DNA from: Burkholderiales bacterium
GTDB taxonomy: Bacteria; Pseudomonadota; Gammaproteobacteria; Burkholderiales; SG8-39
Direction of reading: 5' to 3'
NCBI GenBank assembly: GCA_027493935.1
Contig: JAOSJV010000011.1
Location: 652,589-716,588 of the forward strand
Length of the DNA stretch: 64,000 bases
Under the pieces are notes generated by a model that made no database searches, was not told where the DNA came from, and worked only from the letters and a program-made list of their open reading frames with translations. The position numbers and the translations under genes are program-made. Below, piece by piece: positions 19,964 to 32,294 of this stretch. Positions within the stretch are counted from its first letter, which is position 1, and each line of letters starts with the position of its first letter.

Positions 19964-20680
19964 ATGGGCGTGACGGTCAACGGTGTTGCCGTCGATACCG
20001 GCGGCTTTCCAAGCGCCGAGGCGGCGGCCGCGCACGAGCTGCTGCGCCAGCGCGCGGTCGCGCTCGGGCTCGCGGCCGAGGGCGGGCGCCGTGAAGAGGC
20101 CGAGCGGGCGATCGAGCGGCTGCTCGAGCGCGAGGTCGCGGTGCCCGAGCCGGGCGAGGCGGAGTGCCGGCGCTACTACGATGCGCATCCCGAGGAGTTC
20201 GCCAGCGGCGAGCTCGCGTTCGCGCGCCACATCCTGTTCCAGGTGACGCCGGGCACGCCGGTGCCCGCGCTGCGCGCGCGGGCCGAGTCGGTGCTCGCCG
20301 AGCTCGCGCAGGATCCGTCGCGGTTCGAGGCGCTCGCGCGCGAGCTCTCGAACTGCCCCTCGGGGCAGCACGGCGGCAACCTCGGCCAGCTCGGGCGCGG
20401 CGACACCGTGCCGGAGTTCGAGCAGCCGCTCTTCAACGGCGCGTACACCGGAGTCTACCCGCAGCTCGTGAAGACGCGCTTCGGCTTTCACATCCTGGCG
20501 GTGGACCGGCGCGCGCCGGGGCGGCGCGTGCCGTTCGAGGCGGTGCGCGGCCGCATCGCCGAGCGCATGCGCGGGCGTACCCAGCAGACCGCGCTCGCGC
20601 AGTACGTGACGCTCCTCGCCGGTCAGGCCGAGATCCGCGGCGCCGATCTCGCCGCCGCGGCGACGCCACTGGTGCAGTAG
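19964..20680 (+). CDS. Parvulin-type peptidyl-prolyl isomerase (NifM/PpiC-like)
   Basis: 238 residues: a helical N-terminal region and then a parvulin domain from FARHILFQVTPGTPVP through ELSNCPSGQHGGNLGQLGRG and FGFHILAVDRR. These are the signature histidine, GGxLG and second histidine of the fold. No signal peptide, so it should act in the cytoplasm. As the last gene of the nar operon, 7 bp after narI, it probably helps fold a nitrate reductase subunit; this is inferred from its consistent nar linkage in the class. Confidence 0.85.
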   Translation: MGVTVNGVAVDTGGFPSAEAAAAHELLRQRAVALGLAAEGGRREEAERAIERLLEREVAVPEPGEAECRRYYDAHPEEFASGELAFARHILFQVTPGTPVPALRARAESVLAELAQDPSRFEALARELSNCPSGQHGGNLGQLGRGDTVPEFEQPLFNGAYTGVYPQLVKTRFGFHILAVDRRAPGRRVPFEAVRGRIAERMRGRTQQTALAQYVTLLAGQAEIRGADLAAAATPLVQ

Positions 20681-20842
20681 CGCCCGCCCGTGCGCCCGCG
20701 CCGAACGCGCTCGCAGCGCCGCGGGGCGCCGCGCCGGTGAGCGCCGGCCGCGAAGAAGCAGCAGAGGCTCGGGCGGCGCGGGGCGGCCTCGCTGCCCTTC
20801 CGCGGCGCATGGCGCAGGGGGCTGTCGCCCGCGTACTTCGCG

Positions 20843-21853
20843 ATGGCGATGGCCACCGGCATCGTGTCGCTCGCGACGCACCAGCTCGGCATGACGCGCA
20901 TCGCGGACGCGCTCTTCGGGCTGAACGTCGCCGTCTATTGCGCGATCTGGCTCCTCACCGCGCTGCGCGCGGCGTGGTTCCCGCGCGAGCTGTGGCGCGA
21001 CATGACCGACCACCAGCGGGGCCCGGCGTTCTTCACCAGCGTCGCCGCCTCCGGGGTGCTCGGCAGCCAGTTCGTCGTGATCGCGAGCGACTACGCGGTC
21101 GCGCATCTCCTGTGGCTCGTCGCGCTGGTGTTGTGGGTCGGCCTGACCTACACGGTGTTCACCGCGCTCACCGTCAAGCGGCACAAGCCGCCGCTCGAGG
21201 AGGGCATCTCGGGCGCATGGCTGCTCGCGGTGGTGGCCGCCCAGTCGATCGCGGTGCTGAGCGCGCACCTCGCCGCGCACGCGTCGCCGCCCTTCCGGCT
21301 CGAGCTGAACTTTCTCGCGCTGTCGATGTGGCTGTGGGGCGGCATGCTCTACATCTGGATGATCTCGCTCATCTTCTACCGCTACACCTTCTTCCGCTTC
21401 TCGCCCGGCGATCTCTCGCCGCCCTACTGGATCAGCATGGGCGCGATGGCGATCTCCACGCTGGCGGGCTCGCTCCTGGTGGCCAATTCGCCGGACGCGC
21501 CGTTTCTCGCCTCCCTTGCGCCGTTCCTCAAGGGTTTCACCGTGTTCTACTGGGCGACCGGCACCTGGTGGATCCCGATGCTGCTCGTGCTCGGCGTGTG
21601 GCGCCACGGCTACCGGCGCTTCCCGCTGCGCTACGACCCGCTCTACTGGGGCGCGGTGTTCCCGCTCGGCATGTACGCTGCCTGCACCTTCGAGATGGCG
21701 CACGCGCTGGGGCTGGAGTTCCTCGAAGTGATCCCGCGCTACGTCGTCTACGCGGCGCTGCTCGCCTGGGGCCTCGCCTTCTTCGGCCTCGCATGGACGC
21801 TTGCGCGGGCGCTCGCCGCGCGCTCCGCCCGCGCGCCCGGCGACGGCGCGTAG
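20843..21853 (+). CDS. TDT-family transporter (TehA/SLAC1-like)
   Basis: About ten hydrophobic spans and the family's opening [19 protein letters not shown], with [20 protein letters not shown] later. The first ATG in frame is 20843, but the conserved lead (RGLSPAYFA) is encoded just upstream in the same frame, which is open from 20741 without a start codon. A GTG at 20736 in another frame would serve if one base is wrong near 20798, so the true N-terminus is probably about 35 residues longer. Family members carry C4-dicarboxylates, tellurite, sulfite or chloride; the substrate here is unknown. It is convergent with NnrS. Confidence 0.75.
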   Translation: MAMATGIVSLATHQLGMTRIADALFGLNVAVYCAIWLLTALRAAWFPRELWRDMTDHQRGPAFFTSVAASGVLGSQFVVIASDYAVAHLLWLVALVLWVGLTYTVFTALTVKRHKPPLEEGISGAWLLAVVAAQSIAVLSAHLAAHASPPFRLELNFLALSMWLWGGMLYIWMISLIFYRYTFFRFSPGDLSPPYWISMGAMAISTLAGSLLVANSPDAPFLASLAPFLKGFTVFYWATGTWWIPMLLVLGVWRHGYRRFPLRYDPLYWGAVFPLGMYAACTFEMAHALGLEFLEVIPRYVVYAALLAWGLAFFGLAWTLARALAARSARAPGDGA

Positions 21854-21869
21854 CGGCGTACCGGCGGAC

Positions 21870-23062
21870 TCAGCCCGGCCGGCCGTCGAGGCGCGGACGG
21901 GTGAGGATCGGCCAGTAGCGCACGAAGTACAGTGCGAACGCGGCCGACCAGAGCACGCCGGAGACGACGACGCTCGCGAGGTACGCATCGGCGTGCGCGA
22001 GCGGCACGAGCACGCGGGCGACGGCGGCGAGCTGCACCAGAACGTAGCAGGCGACTTCCCAGCGGTCGGCGACGAGCGGCCGCCCGCTATGGCCGCGCGC
22101 GGTGCGGGTCATCATGCCGATCGTGAGGCCGCCGATCGCGCCGATGGTGAGCGCGTGGATCGCGAGCGGCTCGGCGATCCAGCCGAACCCGGCCGCCGCG
22201 CGCAAGAGGAGGTGCACCACGATCCACGCGTAGCCGGCGTGCAGGATCCACACGATCGGCGTGCCGAGCGGTGGCGCGTGTCCCAGAGCGCGAGCCGCGC
22301 GCCGTGCGCGAGGGCGCAGGCGAGGGCGACGAGCGCGACCAGCGTGCCGGGCACCGGCAGCAGGTCGCACGCGAGCAGCGCGAGCGTGGCGCCGAGCGCG
22401 AGCTTCTCCAGCGCCGGGTGGCGACGCGCGTTCGCGCCCGGCACGCCGTTGTTGGTGAACATCGGGATCACGCGCCCGCCCATCACCGCCATCACGAAGA
22501 GCACCACGTCCATGCCCGCTTGCAGCCCCAGCCGGGCCGGCCACGCGAGCACGCCTTGCAGGGTGAGCGACAGCACGAGATCGGCCACACCCATCAGCGT
22601 GAGCAGCGCGACGAAGAAGTAGTTGCGCCGGTTGGCGCTTCTCGCAAGCGGCACGGCGATCGCGATCGCCGCCGCGACGGGGGAACGCGGCGCTCACGAT
22701 CGCGGCGGCGATGCCGTAGGGGAGAGCACCAGCACGCGCCCGGCGAGCCACAGCAGGGCGAGCGCCATCAGGAGCGCACCCGACGGGGTGGGCTGGCCGG
22801 TCCAGTTGCGCACCGCGGTGAACAGGAACCCGACGATGACCGCGAGCGTGTACCCGAAGAGCATCTCGTGGCCGTGCCAAGCAGTGCCCGGCAGGTAAGC
22901 GAAGGGCATCAGCCCGGCGTATTGCGCGAGCCACAGGCCGATCGAGAGCGCGGCGAAGGCGCTCGCGAGCAGGTAGAACGGTCGGAAGCCGAGGTTCCAC
23001 AGCGCGAGACCGCCGGCGCCGCGAGCGGGACGGGGCAACCCCGGATCGAGCGGATGCGACAC
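21870..23062 (-). CDS. nnrS: NnrS-family haem-copper membrane protein, three frameshifts
   Basis: Starts at GTG 23062. Coding is split over three frames that join cleanly if one base is restored or removed in C runs: near 22718 (LVLS to PYGIAAAIV), near 22680 (AAFP to VAAAIAIAVPLAR) and near 22275 (ALWDTR to PPLGTPIVWILHAGYAWI). The corrected protein is about 397 residues with twelve spans. Family marks are LGFRPFYLLA, GTAWHGHEMLFGYTLAVIVGFLFTA (His pair), GRVIPMFTNNGVPGA and LTIGMMTRTARGHSGR. NnrS is linked to relief of nitric oxide stress in denitrifiers, which fits the neighbouring nitrate reductase. All three lesions in homopolymers suggest sequencing error. Confidence 0.85.
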
Positions 23063-23112
23063 GCGCCGATTGTACTTCGCCGCGCCGCCGGCTGGAGCGC
23101 CGGCGCGCGAGC

Positions 23113-23520
23113 TCACTCCGCGTCGCGGCTGAGCGCCTCGATGAGCGGGCAACCCCGGCTGCGGCCACCCTGCGCGCACCGCGCGACCAGTTCGCCGAGC
23201 GCGGCGCGGATCGCGGCGAGCTGGTCGATCTTGCGCTGCACGAGCGCGAGCTTGCGCTCGCCGAGAGCGCGCGTCTCGGCGCAGTGCTCGCCCACCGAGA
23301 GCGCGAGCAGGGCGCCTACCTCCTCGAGCGTGAAGCCGAGCCCCTGCGCGCGGCGGATGAAGCGCAGCCGCGCGAGCGTCTCCGGCGGATAGCGGCGGAT
23401 CGTGCCGTGCGCGCGCGGCGGGGCCGGCAGCAGCCCGATCCGCTGGTAATAGCGCACCGTCTCGACGCTCACGCCGACCGCTCGCGCGAGCCCACCGATC
23501 GTCCGTCGCACTTCGCCCAT
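23113..23520 (-). CDS. merR: Mercury-responsive regulator MerR
   Basis: 135 residues. The N-terminal helix-turn-helix reads TIGGLARAVGVSVETVRYYQ. The three mercury-binding cysteines are Cys80, Cys115 and Cys124, with the same spacing (35 and 9) as Cys82, Cys117 and Cys126 of Tn501 MerR, and the C-terminal CPLIEALSRD also matches. It is divergent from a mercuric reductase gene 147 bp away, so it should repress and, with Hg(II), activate merA. Intact, ATG at 23520. Confidence 0.92.
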   Translation of the reverse strand: MGEVRRTIGGLARAVGVSVETVRYYQRIGLLPAPPRAHGTIRRYPPETLARLRFIRRAQGLGFTLEEVGALLALSVGEHCAETRALGERKLALVQRKIDQLAAIRAALGELVARCAQGGRSRGCPLIEALSRDAE

Positions 23521-23599
23521 AGCACACCTCGTCAGACCTTTCCGACCGAGCGCCGGCGGAAGAACCCGCATCCCCGCGGGCCACCTCGGCGCGGGGCGC

Positions 23600-23630
23600 T
23601 TGCTCCCGTACCCTGCTCCGCACGTACGGT
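23600..23630 (+). promoter_or_regulatory. Candidate MerR-controlled promoter of merA
   Basis: TTGCTC (23600-23605) and TACGGT (23625-23630) are separated by 19 bp, the spacing typical of mer promoters. CCGTAC and GTACGG flank the spacer as an inverted repeat, though with a 12-base gap rather than the 4 of Tn501. The -10 is weak. Assigned mainly from its position between merR and merA. Confidence 0.45.
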
Positions 23631-23652
23631 ACCCCGGTTCGCCCACGGGTGA

Positions 23653-25352
<1,700 letters not shown>

Positions 25353-25404
25353 GCGCCGCGGACTGCGCGCCGCGCAGCGAGATCGATCGGACGAGGAGGT
25401 CCGC

Positions 25405-25578
25405 GTGAAGGAACTGGTACGGCAGGTCGCGAGCCTCGCCGGCGGAGTCATCGCGTTCGTGAGCCTGTGGATCGCGCCGGTGCTCGTGGCCGCGGGGCTG
25501 GCGGTCTGCGTCGCGGCGAGCGTCTGGGATTTCCTGGGTGTGCGGCGGCACTCGGCGCAACGCGGCGGCCGGGCGTGA
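25405..25578 (+). CDS. Small membrane protein (57 residues)
   Basis: GTG 25405 follows a strong GAGGAGGT site and opens a 57-codon frame: KELVRQVASLAGG, then a long hydrophobic stretch (VIAFVSLWIAPVLVAAGLAV plus CVAASVW), then a basic tail ending RRHSAQRGGRA. One or two membrane spans. The gene lies 52 bp after merA on the same strand, so it may be co-transcribed. No homologue recognised; the ribosome site and hydrophobic composition are the evidence that it is real. Confidence 0.55.
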   Translation: MKELVRQVASLAGGVIAFVSLWIAPVLVAAGLAVCVAASVWDFLGVRRHSAQRGGRA

Positions 25579-25751
25579 TCTCCTCGCACGAAGCGGGGGT
25601 GGCGGGCTCTGAGGCGTCACCCGGGCCCGACACTTCCTCGTCGGCGAAACAGACACTTACATCTTGCGCCGGCGCCGCAACACTTGCTTTACAGCCCGGC
25701 GCTAGCGTGCAGGCGACGCGATCCGAAGCGTCGCAACCTCGGAAGGAGCAC

Positions 25752-26087
25752 ATGATGAAACGCCTTATTGCAGCTGTCGCCGCCGGCACCATGCTCGCCG
25801 CGTTGCCGCTCGCTGCCTTTGCGCACGACGATGGCTATCGCCGTCATGGGCGCGGCGATGACCATCGCCACGGCTACCATCACGGGCACGGGTGGAAGCA
25901 CGGCCACAAGCACTGGCACAAGCCTGGCTACGGGCACTACGGCCCGCCCCGGGTGGTTCATCGCGCGCGCGAGGTGACGCGCATCGTCGAGCGGCCGGTG
26001 TACGTCCCGCCGCCGGTGGTTCACCACCCCTATCCGGCGCCGTTCCCGGTGAATAGCGTTGACATCGGCTTCCGCATCTTCTTCTGA
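25752..26087 (+). CDS. Exported histidine-rich protein
   Basis: 111 residues from ATG 25752 (GGAAGGAG site). Residues 1-24 form a signal peptide ending LPLAAFAHDD. The mature protein is packed with His, Gly and Tyr (RHGRGDDHRHGYHHGHGWKH), then a Pro-Val region (ERPVYVPPPVVHHPYP) and an aromatic end (IGFRIFF). Such His-rich exported proteins bind Ni, Zn or Cu, or are components of the envelope; with merA upstream a metal-buffering role is plausible but unproven. It is convergent with the CorC-type gene. Confidence 0.75.
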   Translation: MMKRLIAAVAAGTMLAALPLAAFAHDDGYRRHGRGDDHRHGYHHGHGWKHGHKHWHKPGYGHYGPPRVVHRAREVTRIVERPVYVPPPVVHHPYPAPFPVNSVDIGFRIFF

Positions 26088-26133
26088 CAGGCCTAACGGC
26101 GCGCCGCGGGGTTGGCATCCGCCGCTCCGCGGC

Positions 26134-27469
26134 TCACTCGCGCGGGTTGCGGTCGGGGCCGGCCGGATCTTCGCCCTCGCTCTCCGGGCGCGATGCGACC
26201 AGCACCTTGTCCACGCGGTGGCGGTCCATGTCCATCACCTCGAAGCGCAGCGCGCCGAGCGCGAACGCGTCGCCGGAGCGTGGCACCCGTCCGAGCCGGG
26301 CCATGACGAGCCCGCCGACGGTGTTGTAGCTCCCGGCCTCCGCCTCGGGCAGCTCGAGCCGCCCCGCGACCGCTTCGCGCAGCTGCTCGATGGCGGCGCC
26401 GCCGTCCACCAGCAGCGATCCGTCCGAGCGCCGGACGATGTCGGGCTCTTCCTCGTCGCCGAGCTCGGGCACCTCGCCGACGATCGCCTCGAGCACGTCG
26501 GTCATGGTCACCAGGCCCTGCACCTCCCCGTACTCGTCGACCACCAGCGCGAGATGCGCCTTGTGCTGCTTGAGGAGCTCGAGCAGGCGGATGATGTGGA
26601 TGCTCTCGGGAACGTAGAGCGGCGTTTGCAGGTGCCTCCTGATGTCGATCGACTCGCCCTTGAGCGCGGGATGGAGCAGGTCCAGCGTGTCGAGCACGCC
26701 GAGCACGTCGGCGAGCCCGCCGCGGCACACCGGCAGGCGGGTGAAGCCGGCGCCGCGGATCGTTTCGAGGTTCTTCTCGAGCGAGGCCTCGACGTCCAGT
26801 GCGACGATGTCGACGCGCGGCGTCATGATCGCGCCGACCGCCTGCGAATCCAGGCGCAGCACGCGCGACACGACTTCGCTCTCGGCGCGCTCGAACACGC
26901 CCGCCTCCGCGCCGATCCGCATCAGGCTCTCGATCTCCGCCTCGGTGACCGTCTGCTTCACTTGCTCGCGCACGCCTATCAACCGCAGCAGCCCGGAGGT
27001 GGACAGCGTGAGCAGCCTGACGAACGGAAGCGCCGCGCGGCAGAGCCAGCGCATCGGCAGCGCGATGCGCGTCGCGATCGCCTCGGGCGCGTGCAGCGCG
27101 AGACGCTTGGGCACCAGCTCGCCGAGGATCAGCGAAAAGTAGGTGATGCCCACCACCACGAGGGCGATCGCGATCGTGTCGGCGTAGGGCAGGAGCGTCG
27201 GGAATCCCCGCAGCCACGCGGCGACCCGCGCGGAGAGCGTCGCCTCGCCGAATGCGCCCATGAAGATGCCGATCAGCGTGATCCCGACCTGGACGGTGGA
27301 GAGGAACTGCCCGGGGGTTCGCCGCGAGCGCCACCGCGGCCGCGGCGCCGGGGCTGCCGTGCTCGGCGAGATGCTGCAGCCGCGTGCTGCGGCTCGAGAC
27401 GACGGCGATCTCCGACATCGCGAACAAGCCATTCGCGAGGACGAGGACGAGGAGGACGAGCAGTTCCAT
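26134..27469 (-). CDS. HlyC/CorC-type membrane protein with CBS pair, one frameshift
   Basis: About 445 residues. N-terminal CNNM/DUF21 membrane domain (MELLVLLVLVLANGLFAMSE; VGITLIGIFMGAFGEATL; ILGELVPKRLAL), then two CBS domains (VGAIMTPRVDIVAL; HLALVVDEYGEVQGLVTMTD) and a C-terminal CorC/HlyC domain (SYNTVGGLVMARLGRVP). One C too many in a run near 27313 breaks the frame between AANP and GQFLSTVQ. Family members are linked to Mg or Co efflux or to membrane repair. It reads in the same direction as the RND operon upstream, 175 bp away and separated by a repeat, so it may be a separate unit. Confidence 0.85.
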
Positions 27470-27527
27470 GGCCGGGGACTCCACGTGCGGCGCGACGCCG
27501 GACCCGAACATAGCACCCGCGCTTTCG

Positions 27528-27641
27528 CCCCTCCTCTCCGAGGGGTGGCCGCGCGAGCGGCCGGGACGGTGCGGGGCGTCGAAGAGCGGAGGCGCAGCAA
27601 CCACCCCCGCTGGCTTCGCCGGCACCCCTTGGAAGGGGGGA
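27528..27641. repeat. REP-like intergenic palindromic element
   Basis: Contains CCCCTCCTCTCCGAGGGG, the hairpin GGCCGCGCGAGCGGCC, and a second half with GGTGCCGGCGAAGCCAGCG (minus strand). The first half shares its layout with the tandem repeat at 43168-43337; the second half resembles the insertion inside icmF at 46829-46860. It therefore belongs to a dispersed GC-rich family in this genome. Confidence 0.55.
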
Positions 27642-27644
27642 AGG

Positions 27645-29067
27645 CTACTGCGTGCTTGCGAGCGCCTGCGGTTCCCAGCCGCCGCCGAGCGCGCGGTACA
27701 CGCTGACCAGCGCGGTCTGGCGGTTGCGCAGCGCGACCAGCCGCTCGCGCTCGGCAGAGAAGAGGTTCCGCTGCGCGTCGAGCACCTCGAGATAGCTCGA
27801 GTAGCCGCCGCGATAGCGGCGCTCGGCGAGCTTCAGCGTCTCGGCGACCCGCGCGCGGCGGTTCTCCTGCGCCGCGAACGCCTCGCGTGCACTGCGATGC
27901 GCGACGAGCGCGTCGTGCACGTCTCGGAACGCGCCTTGCACCGCCTGCACGTACGCGATCTCGGCCTGCTCGCGTCGCGACTTGGCCGCATCGACCTGTG
28001 CCGTGATCCGCCCGGCCGCCACGATCGGCTGCACGAGCGAGCCTGCGATCGCCCAGATCGCCGCCGGGCCGGTGAACAGATCGGCGAGCCGCGCGCTCTC
28101 GGAGCCGAGCGAGCCGGTCAGCACGACCCGGGGGAAGTACTGCGCCCGCGCCTCGGCGATGCGGAACTCCGCCGCGGCGAGGGCGGCCTCGGCGCGCTCG
28201 ATGTCGGGCCGCCGCGCGAGGAGATCCGAAGGCAGCCCTGGCGGCACCTCGGGCGCGCCGGCAAAGACCTCGAGGTCGGGACCACGCGCGACCGTCGGGG
28301 CGAACACCGCGCGCGGCGTACGCCCCGCCAGCACGGCGAGCGCCGATTGCGCGAGCGCGACCGCCTGCTCGAGCGGCGGGATGGTCGCGGCCACCGACGC
28401 GCGCTCGGCCTCGGCCTGGCGCAGCTCGAACGTGCTCACCAGCCCGGCGTCGTGGCGCGCCCGCTGCAGCCGCACGTTGTCCTCGCGCGTGGCGAGCGTC
28501 GCGCGCGAGAGCGCGAGCTCGGCGTCGGCGAGGCGCAGCGTGAAGTAGCCGGTCGCGACCTCGGCGGCGAGCGAGATGCGCACCGTCTCGGCGTCGTAGC
28601 GGGTCGCGGCGAGCGTGCGATCGGCGGCGTCGCGGTCCGAGGCGAGGCGGCCCCCACAGGTCGAGCTCGTAGGCGGCCGCCAGTCCGGCCGTATGCGTGG
28701 TCGACGTGAACGGCGGTCCCTGGCGGAACGCGGTCGTCTCGCTGTTCCGCCGGCGGCTCGAATCGAAAGTGAGATCGACGTTGGGATAGAGGTTCGAGCG
28801 CGCGATGCGCAGGTTCGCGCGCGCCTCGTCGATGCGCGCCACCGCCGCGCGCAGGTCGAGATTCCCCGCGAGCGCTTCCGCGACGAGCGCGGTGAGCTCG
28901 GCGTCGCCGAACAGCGTCCACCACCGGTCCAGCGTGGCCGGCGCCCCGGCCCCGGCCTCCGGCAGTTCGAGCTCGGGACGCGAATGCTCGGCCATGCTCG
29001 CGCACCCGGCGGCCGCGACGGCGGCGAGCGCCGCGACGAGCGCGGCGCGCGAGAGTCGGTCAGCCAT
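27645..29067 (-). CDS. RND efflux outer-membrane factor (NodT/OprM family lipoprotein), one frameshift
   Basis: About 473 residues. The signal ends AALAAVAAAGCASM, a lipobox. Two TolC-like repeats follow: NLDLRAAVARIDEARANLRI and YFPRVVLTGSLGSES in the first, VRLQRARHDAGLVSTFELRQ and YRGGYSSYLEVLDAQRNLF in the second. One extra G near 28652 breaks the frame between ELDLWG and RLASDRDAADRT. It should form the outer-membrane channel of the AcrAB-like pump; its ATG overlaps the end of the RND gene by 8 bases, so the three genes are one operon. Confidence 0.87.
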
Positions 29068-32000
29068 GCGGCGCTCCTTTGCCTTCGACCGCGGCGATCG
29101 CCGCGGCGTGCAGCTCGGCGCTGCGCCGCTCGCCCTCGGCGACCTCCGCATGCAACTCCTCCGCGGTGCGCGGCTCGCGCACGCGCCGCTCGGTGAGCAG
29201 ACGGAAGAAGAACGGGATGAAGAAGATCGCGAGAAAGGTCGCCGCCAGCATGCCACCCATCACGCCGGTGCCGGCCGAGATCCGCGCGCCGGCGCCGGCG
29301 CCGGTGGAGAACGCGAGCGGGACGACGCCGAGGATGAACGCGAGCGAGGTCATGATGATCGGCCGGAACCGCAGCCGCGCGGCCTCGATTGCGGCCGCAG
29401 GCGGCGAGTACCCTTCGCGGGTCTTCAGCAGCGCGTACTCGACGATCAGGATCGCGTTCTTCGCCGCGAGGCCGAGCAGCGTGACCAGGCCGATCTGGAA
29501 GTACACGTCGTTCGTCAGGCCGCGGAGCCAAACCGCGGCGAGCGCGCCGAAGGTGCCGAACGGCAGCGCGAGCAGCACGGAGAAGGGCAGCGACCAGCGC
29601 TCGTACAACGCGGCGAGGATCAGGAACACCATGACCACCGCCATGCCTAGGGCGAGCACCGAGGTGCCGCCCGACTTCTTCTCCTGGTAGGACGCGCCGC
29701 CCCAGTCGAACGTGAACTCCTGCGGCAGCACCTCGCGCGCGATCGACTCGACGCGCTCGATCGCCTGCCCCGAGCTCACGCCGGGCGCCGCCTGGCCGAT
29801 GATCTTCACCGCCGGCAGGTTGTTGAAGCGGTCGAGCGAGTCCGCGCCCGACGTGTAGATGACGCGCGCGAGCGAGGAAAGCGGGATCATCTCGCCGCGC
29901 GCGGAGCGCACCCACACCGCACCGACGTCCTCGGGCCGGTTGCGGTAGGCAGGCTCGGCACTCATCAGCACCTGCCAGGTGCGGCCGAACTTGTTGAAGT
30001 CGTTCACGTAGAAGGTGCCGAGCGTCGCCGAGAGCGTATTGAACACCGTGTCGACCGGCACGCCGAGCGACTTCGCCTTCTCACGATCCACTTCCACCGC
30101 GAGCTGCGGCACGTTCGCGCGCCACAGGGTCTGCGCGCCGCCGAGCATCGGGTCGGCGTTGAGCCGCCCGAGGAGCTGCTGGGTGGCCTGCGCGAGCCGG
30201 TCGGCGCTGCCGTTGCCGCGGCTCTGCAGATAGAACTCGTAGCCGCCGGCGGTGCCCAGCCCGAAGATCGCCGGCGGGCCGAACGCGAGCACCAGCGCCT
30301 CCTTGATGTGCGCGGTCTTCATGAAGAACTCGCCGACCAGCTGTGGCGTGGCGACCGCGCGCTCGTCCCAGTGCTTCTGAGTGACGAAGATCGTCGCCGC
30401 GTTGTTGCGGAACCCGCCGCCGATGAAATCGAAACCGGTGAACGCGACCACGTCCTCGTTGACCGGATTCGATTTGAGGATCTCGACAACCTGGTTCACG
30501 ACCCGGTCGGTGCGCTGCAGCGTGGCGCCGTCGGGGAGGATCACCGCCGAGATGAAGAAGCCCTGGTCCTCGTCGGGCACGAGCGAGCCCGGCGTGTAGC
30601 GCCACAGGCCGGCGGCGATCGCCACCATGCCGCCGAAGAGCAGAAGCGCGATCGCCCCGCGCCGGATCATCCAGGTGACGCCGTCGATGTAGCGCCCGGT
30701 GACGCGCCGGAACCAGTCGTTGAACCAAAAGAAGAAGCGGCCCGGCCGCCGGTGCTCGTGCCGCAAGATCATGACGCACAGCGCCGGGGGTGAGCGTGAG
30801 CGCGACCAGCCCCGAGAACACCACCGCGATCGAGATCGTCACAGCGAACTGGCGGTAGAGCTCGCCGGTCAGGCCACCGAGGAACGCGATCGGGACGAAC
30901 ACTGCGGTCAGCACCAGGACGATCGCAATCACCGGACCGGAGACCTCGCGCATCGCCTGGATCGCGGCCTCTCGCGCGTGCATCTTCTCCTCGTGCATGA
31001 TGCGCTCGACGTTCTCCAGCACGACGATCGCGTCGTCGACCACGATGCCGATCGAGAGCACCATGCCGAACAGCGTCAGCGTGTTGATCGAGTACCCGAG
31101 GACGAACAGGCCCGCGAACGCGCCCATCAGAGACACCGGCACCGCGATGATCGGGATCAGCGTCGCACGCCAGTTCTGCAGGAAGAGGTACACGACGAGG
31201 AACACCAGCAGCATCGCCTCGCCGAGCGTCTTCAGCACCTCGCGGATCGACACCTCGACGAAGCGCGTGGTGTCGTACGGGATCGCGTATGACAACCCCT
31301 GCGGGAAGCGCCCGGCGAGCTCGGCGACCGTGCGCTTGACCTCGTCGGCGACCGCGAGCGCGTTCGCGCCGGGCTGCAGGAAGATGCCGACCAGCGTCGC
31401 GCTCTTGCCGTTGTAACGGCCGATGAACTCGTAATCACGGCTTCCGAGTTCGACGCGCGCAACGTCGCGCAGCCGGATGGTCGAGCCGTCCGGGTTCGCG
31501 CGCACGATGATGTTCTCGAACTGCTCCACGTCCGCGAGCCGGCCGAGGGTGGTGATCGTGTACACGAGCTCCTGGTCGCCGCCGTAAGGCGCCTGGCCGA
31601 CCTTGCCGGCGGCGAACTGCGCGTTCTGCTCGCGGATCGCGGCGGCGAGATCGCTCGTCGAGAGACGCAGCTGAGCGAGACGATCGGGCCGCAGCCAGAT
31701 CCGCATCGCATAGTCCTTCGCGCCGAAGATCTGCACGTTGGTCGTGCCCGGAACGCGCTTCAGCCGGTCGAGCACGTTCAGCGTCACGTAGTTCGAGGTG
31801 TAGAGGTCGTCGAAGCGCCCGTCGGGCGAGTAGAACGCGAGCACCTGCAGAAACGAGGACGAGCCCTTCTCGACGGTGACGCCCTGGCGCCGCACCTCCT
31901 CCGGCAGCCGCGCCTCGGCCTGCTTGACGCGATTGTTGACGTTGAGCGCCGCCTGGTCGACGTCGGTGCCGATGTCGAAGGTCACCAGGATCTGCAGCTG

Positions 32001-32261
32001 CCCGTTCGACGCCGAGTTCGAGCTCATGTAGATCATGCCCTCGACGCCGTTGATCGCGTTCTCGAGCGGCGCGGCGACGGTCTGCTCGACCACGCGCGCG
32101 GAGGCGCCGGGGTAGAAGGCGTTCACCTGTACCACCGGCGGCGCGATCTCGGGGTACTGCGCGATCGGCAGGGTGCGCATCGCGGCGAGCCCTGCGAGCA
32201 CGATGAAGATCGATAGCACCGCTGCGAAGATCGGGCGGTCGATGAAGAAGCGGGAGAACAT
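29060..32261 (-). CDS. RND multidrug efflux transporter (HAE1/AcrB family), one frameshift
   Basis: About 1066 residues, AcrB length. [20 protein letters not shown] and [20 protein letters not shown] open it. [20 protein letters not shown] holds the paired Asp of the proton relay in span 4, [15 protein letters not shown] and [19 protein letters not shown] lie in the second half. Near 30790 one C too many in CCCCC breaks LTLTP from ALCVMILR; removing it restores the frame. Proton-driven drug or solvent extrusion from the periplasm, working with the adaptor 33 bp upstream and the channel that overlaps downstream. Confidence 0.93.
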
Positions 32262-32294
32262 CTGAGGCTCGTTCGGTCTCGGTGCGGCTTGCCG

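Noticed and set aside
20736..20842. Separate small gene starting at GTG 20736
   Set aside because: Better explained as the N-terminal part of the TDT transporter in a shifted frame; no independent stop or conservation.
25600..25751. Possible promoter or sRNA before the His-rich gene (CAGACACTTACATCTTGC, CTTGCTTTACAG)
   Set aside because: No pair with acceptable spacing and no hairpin with T-run; too weak to list.
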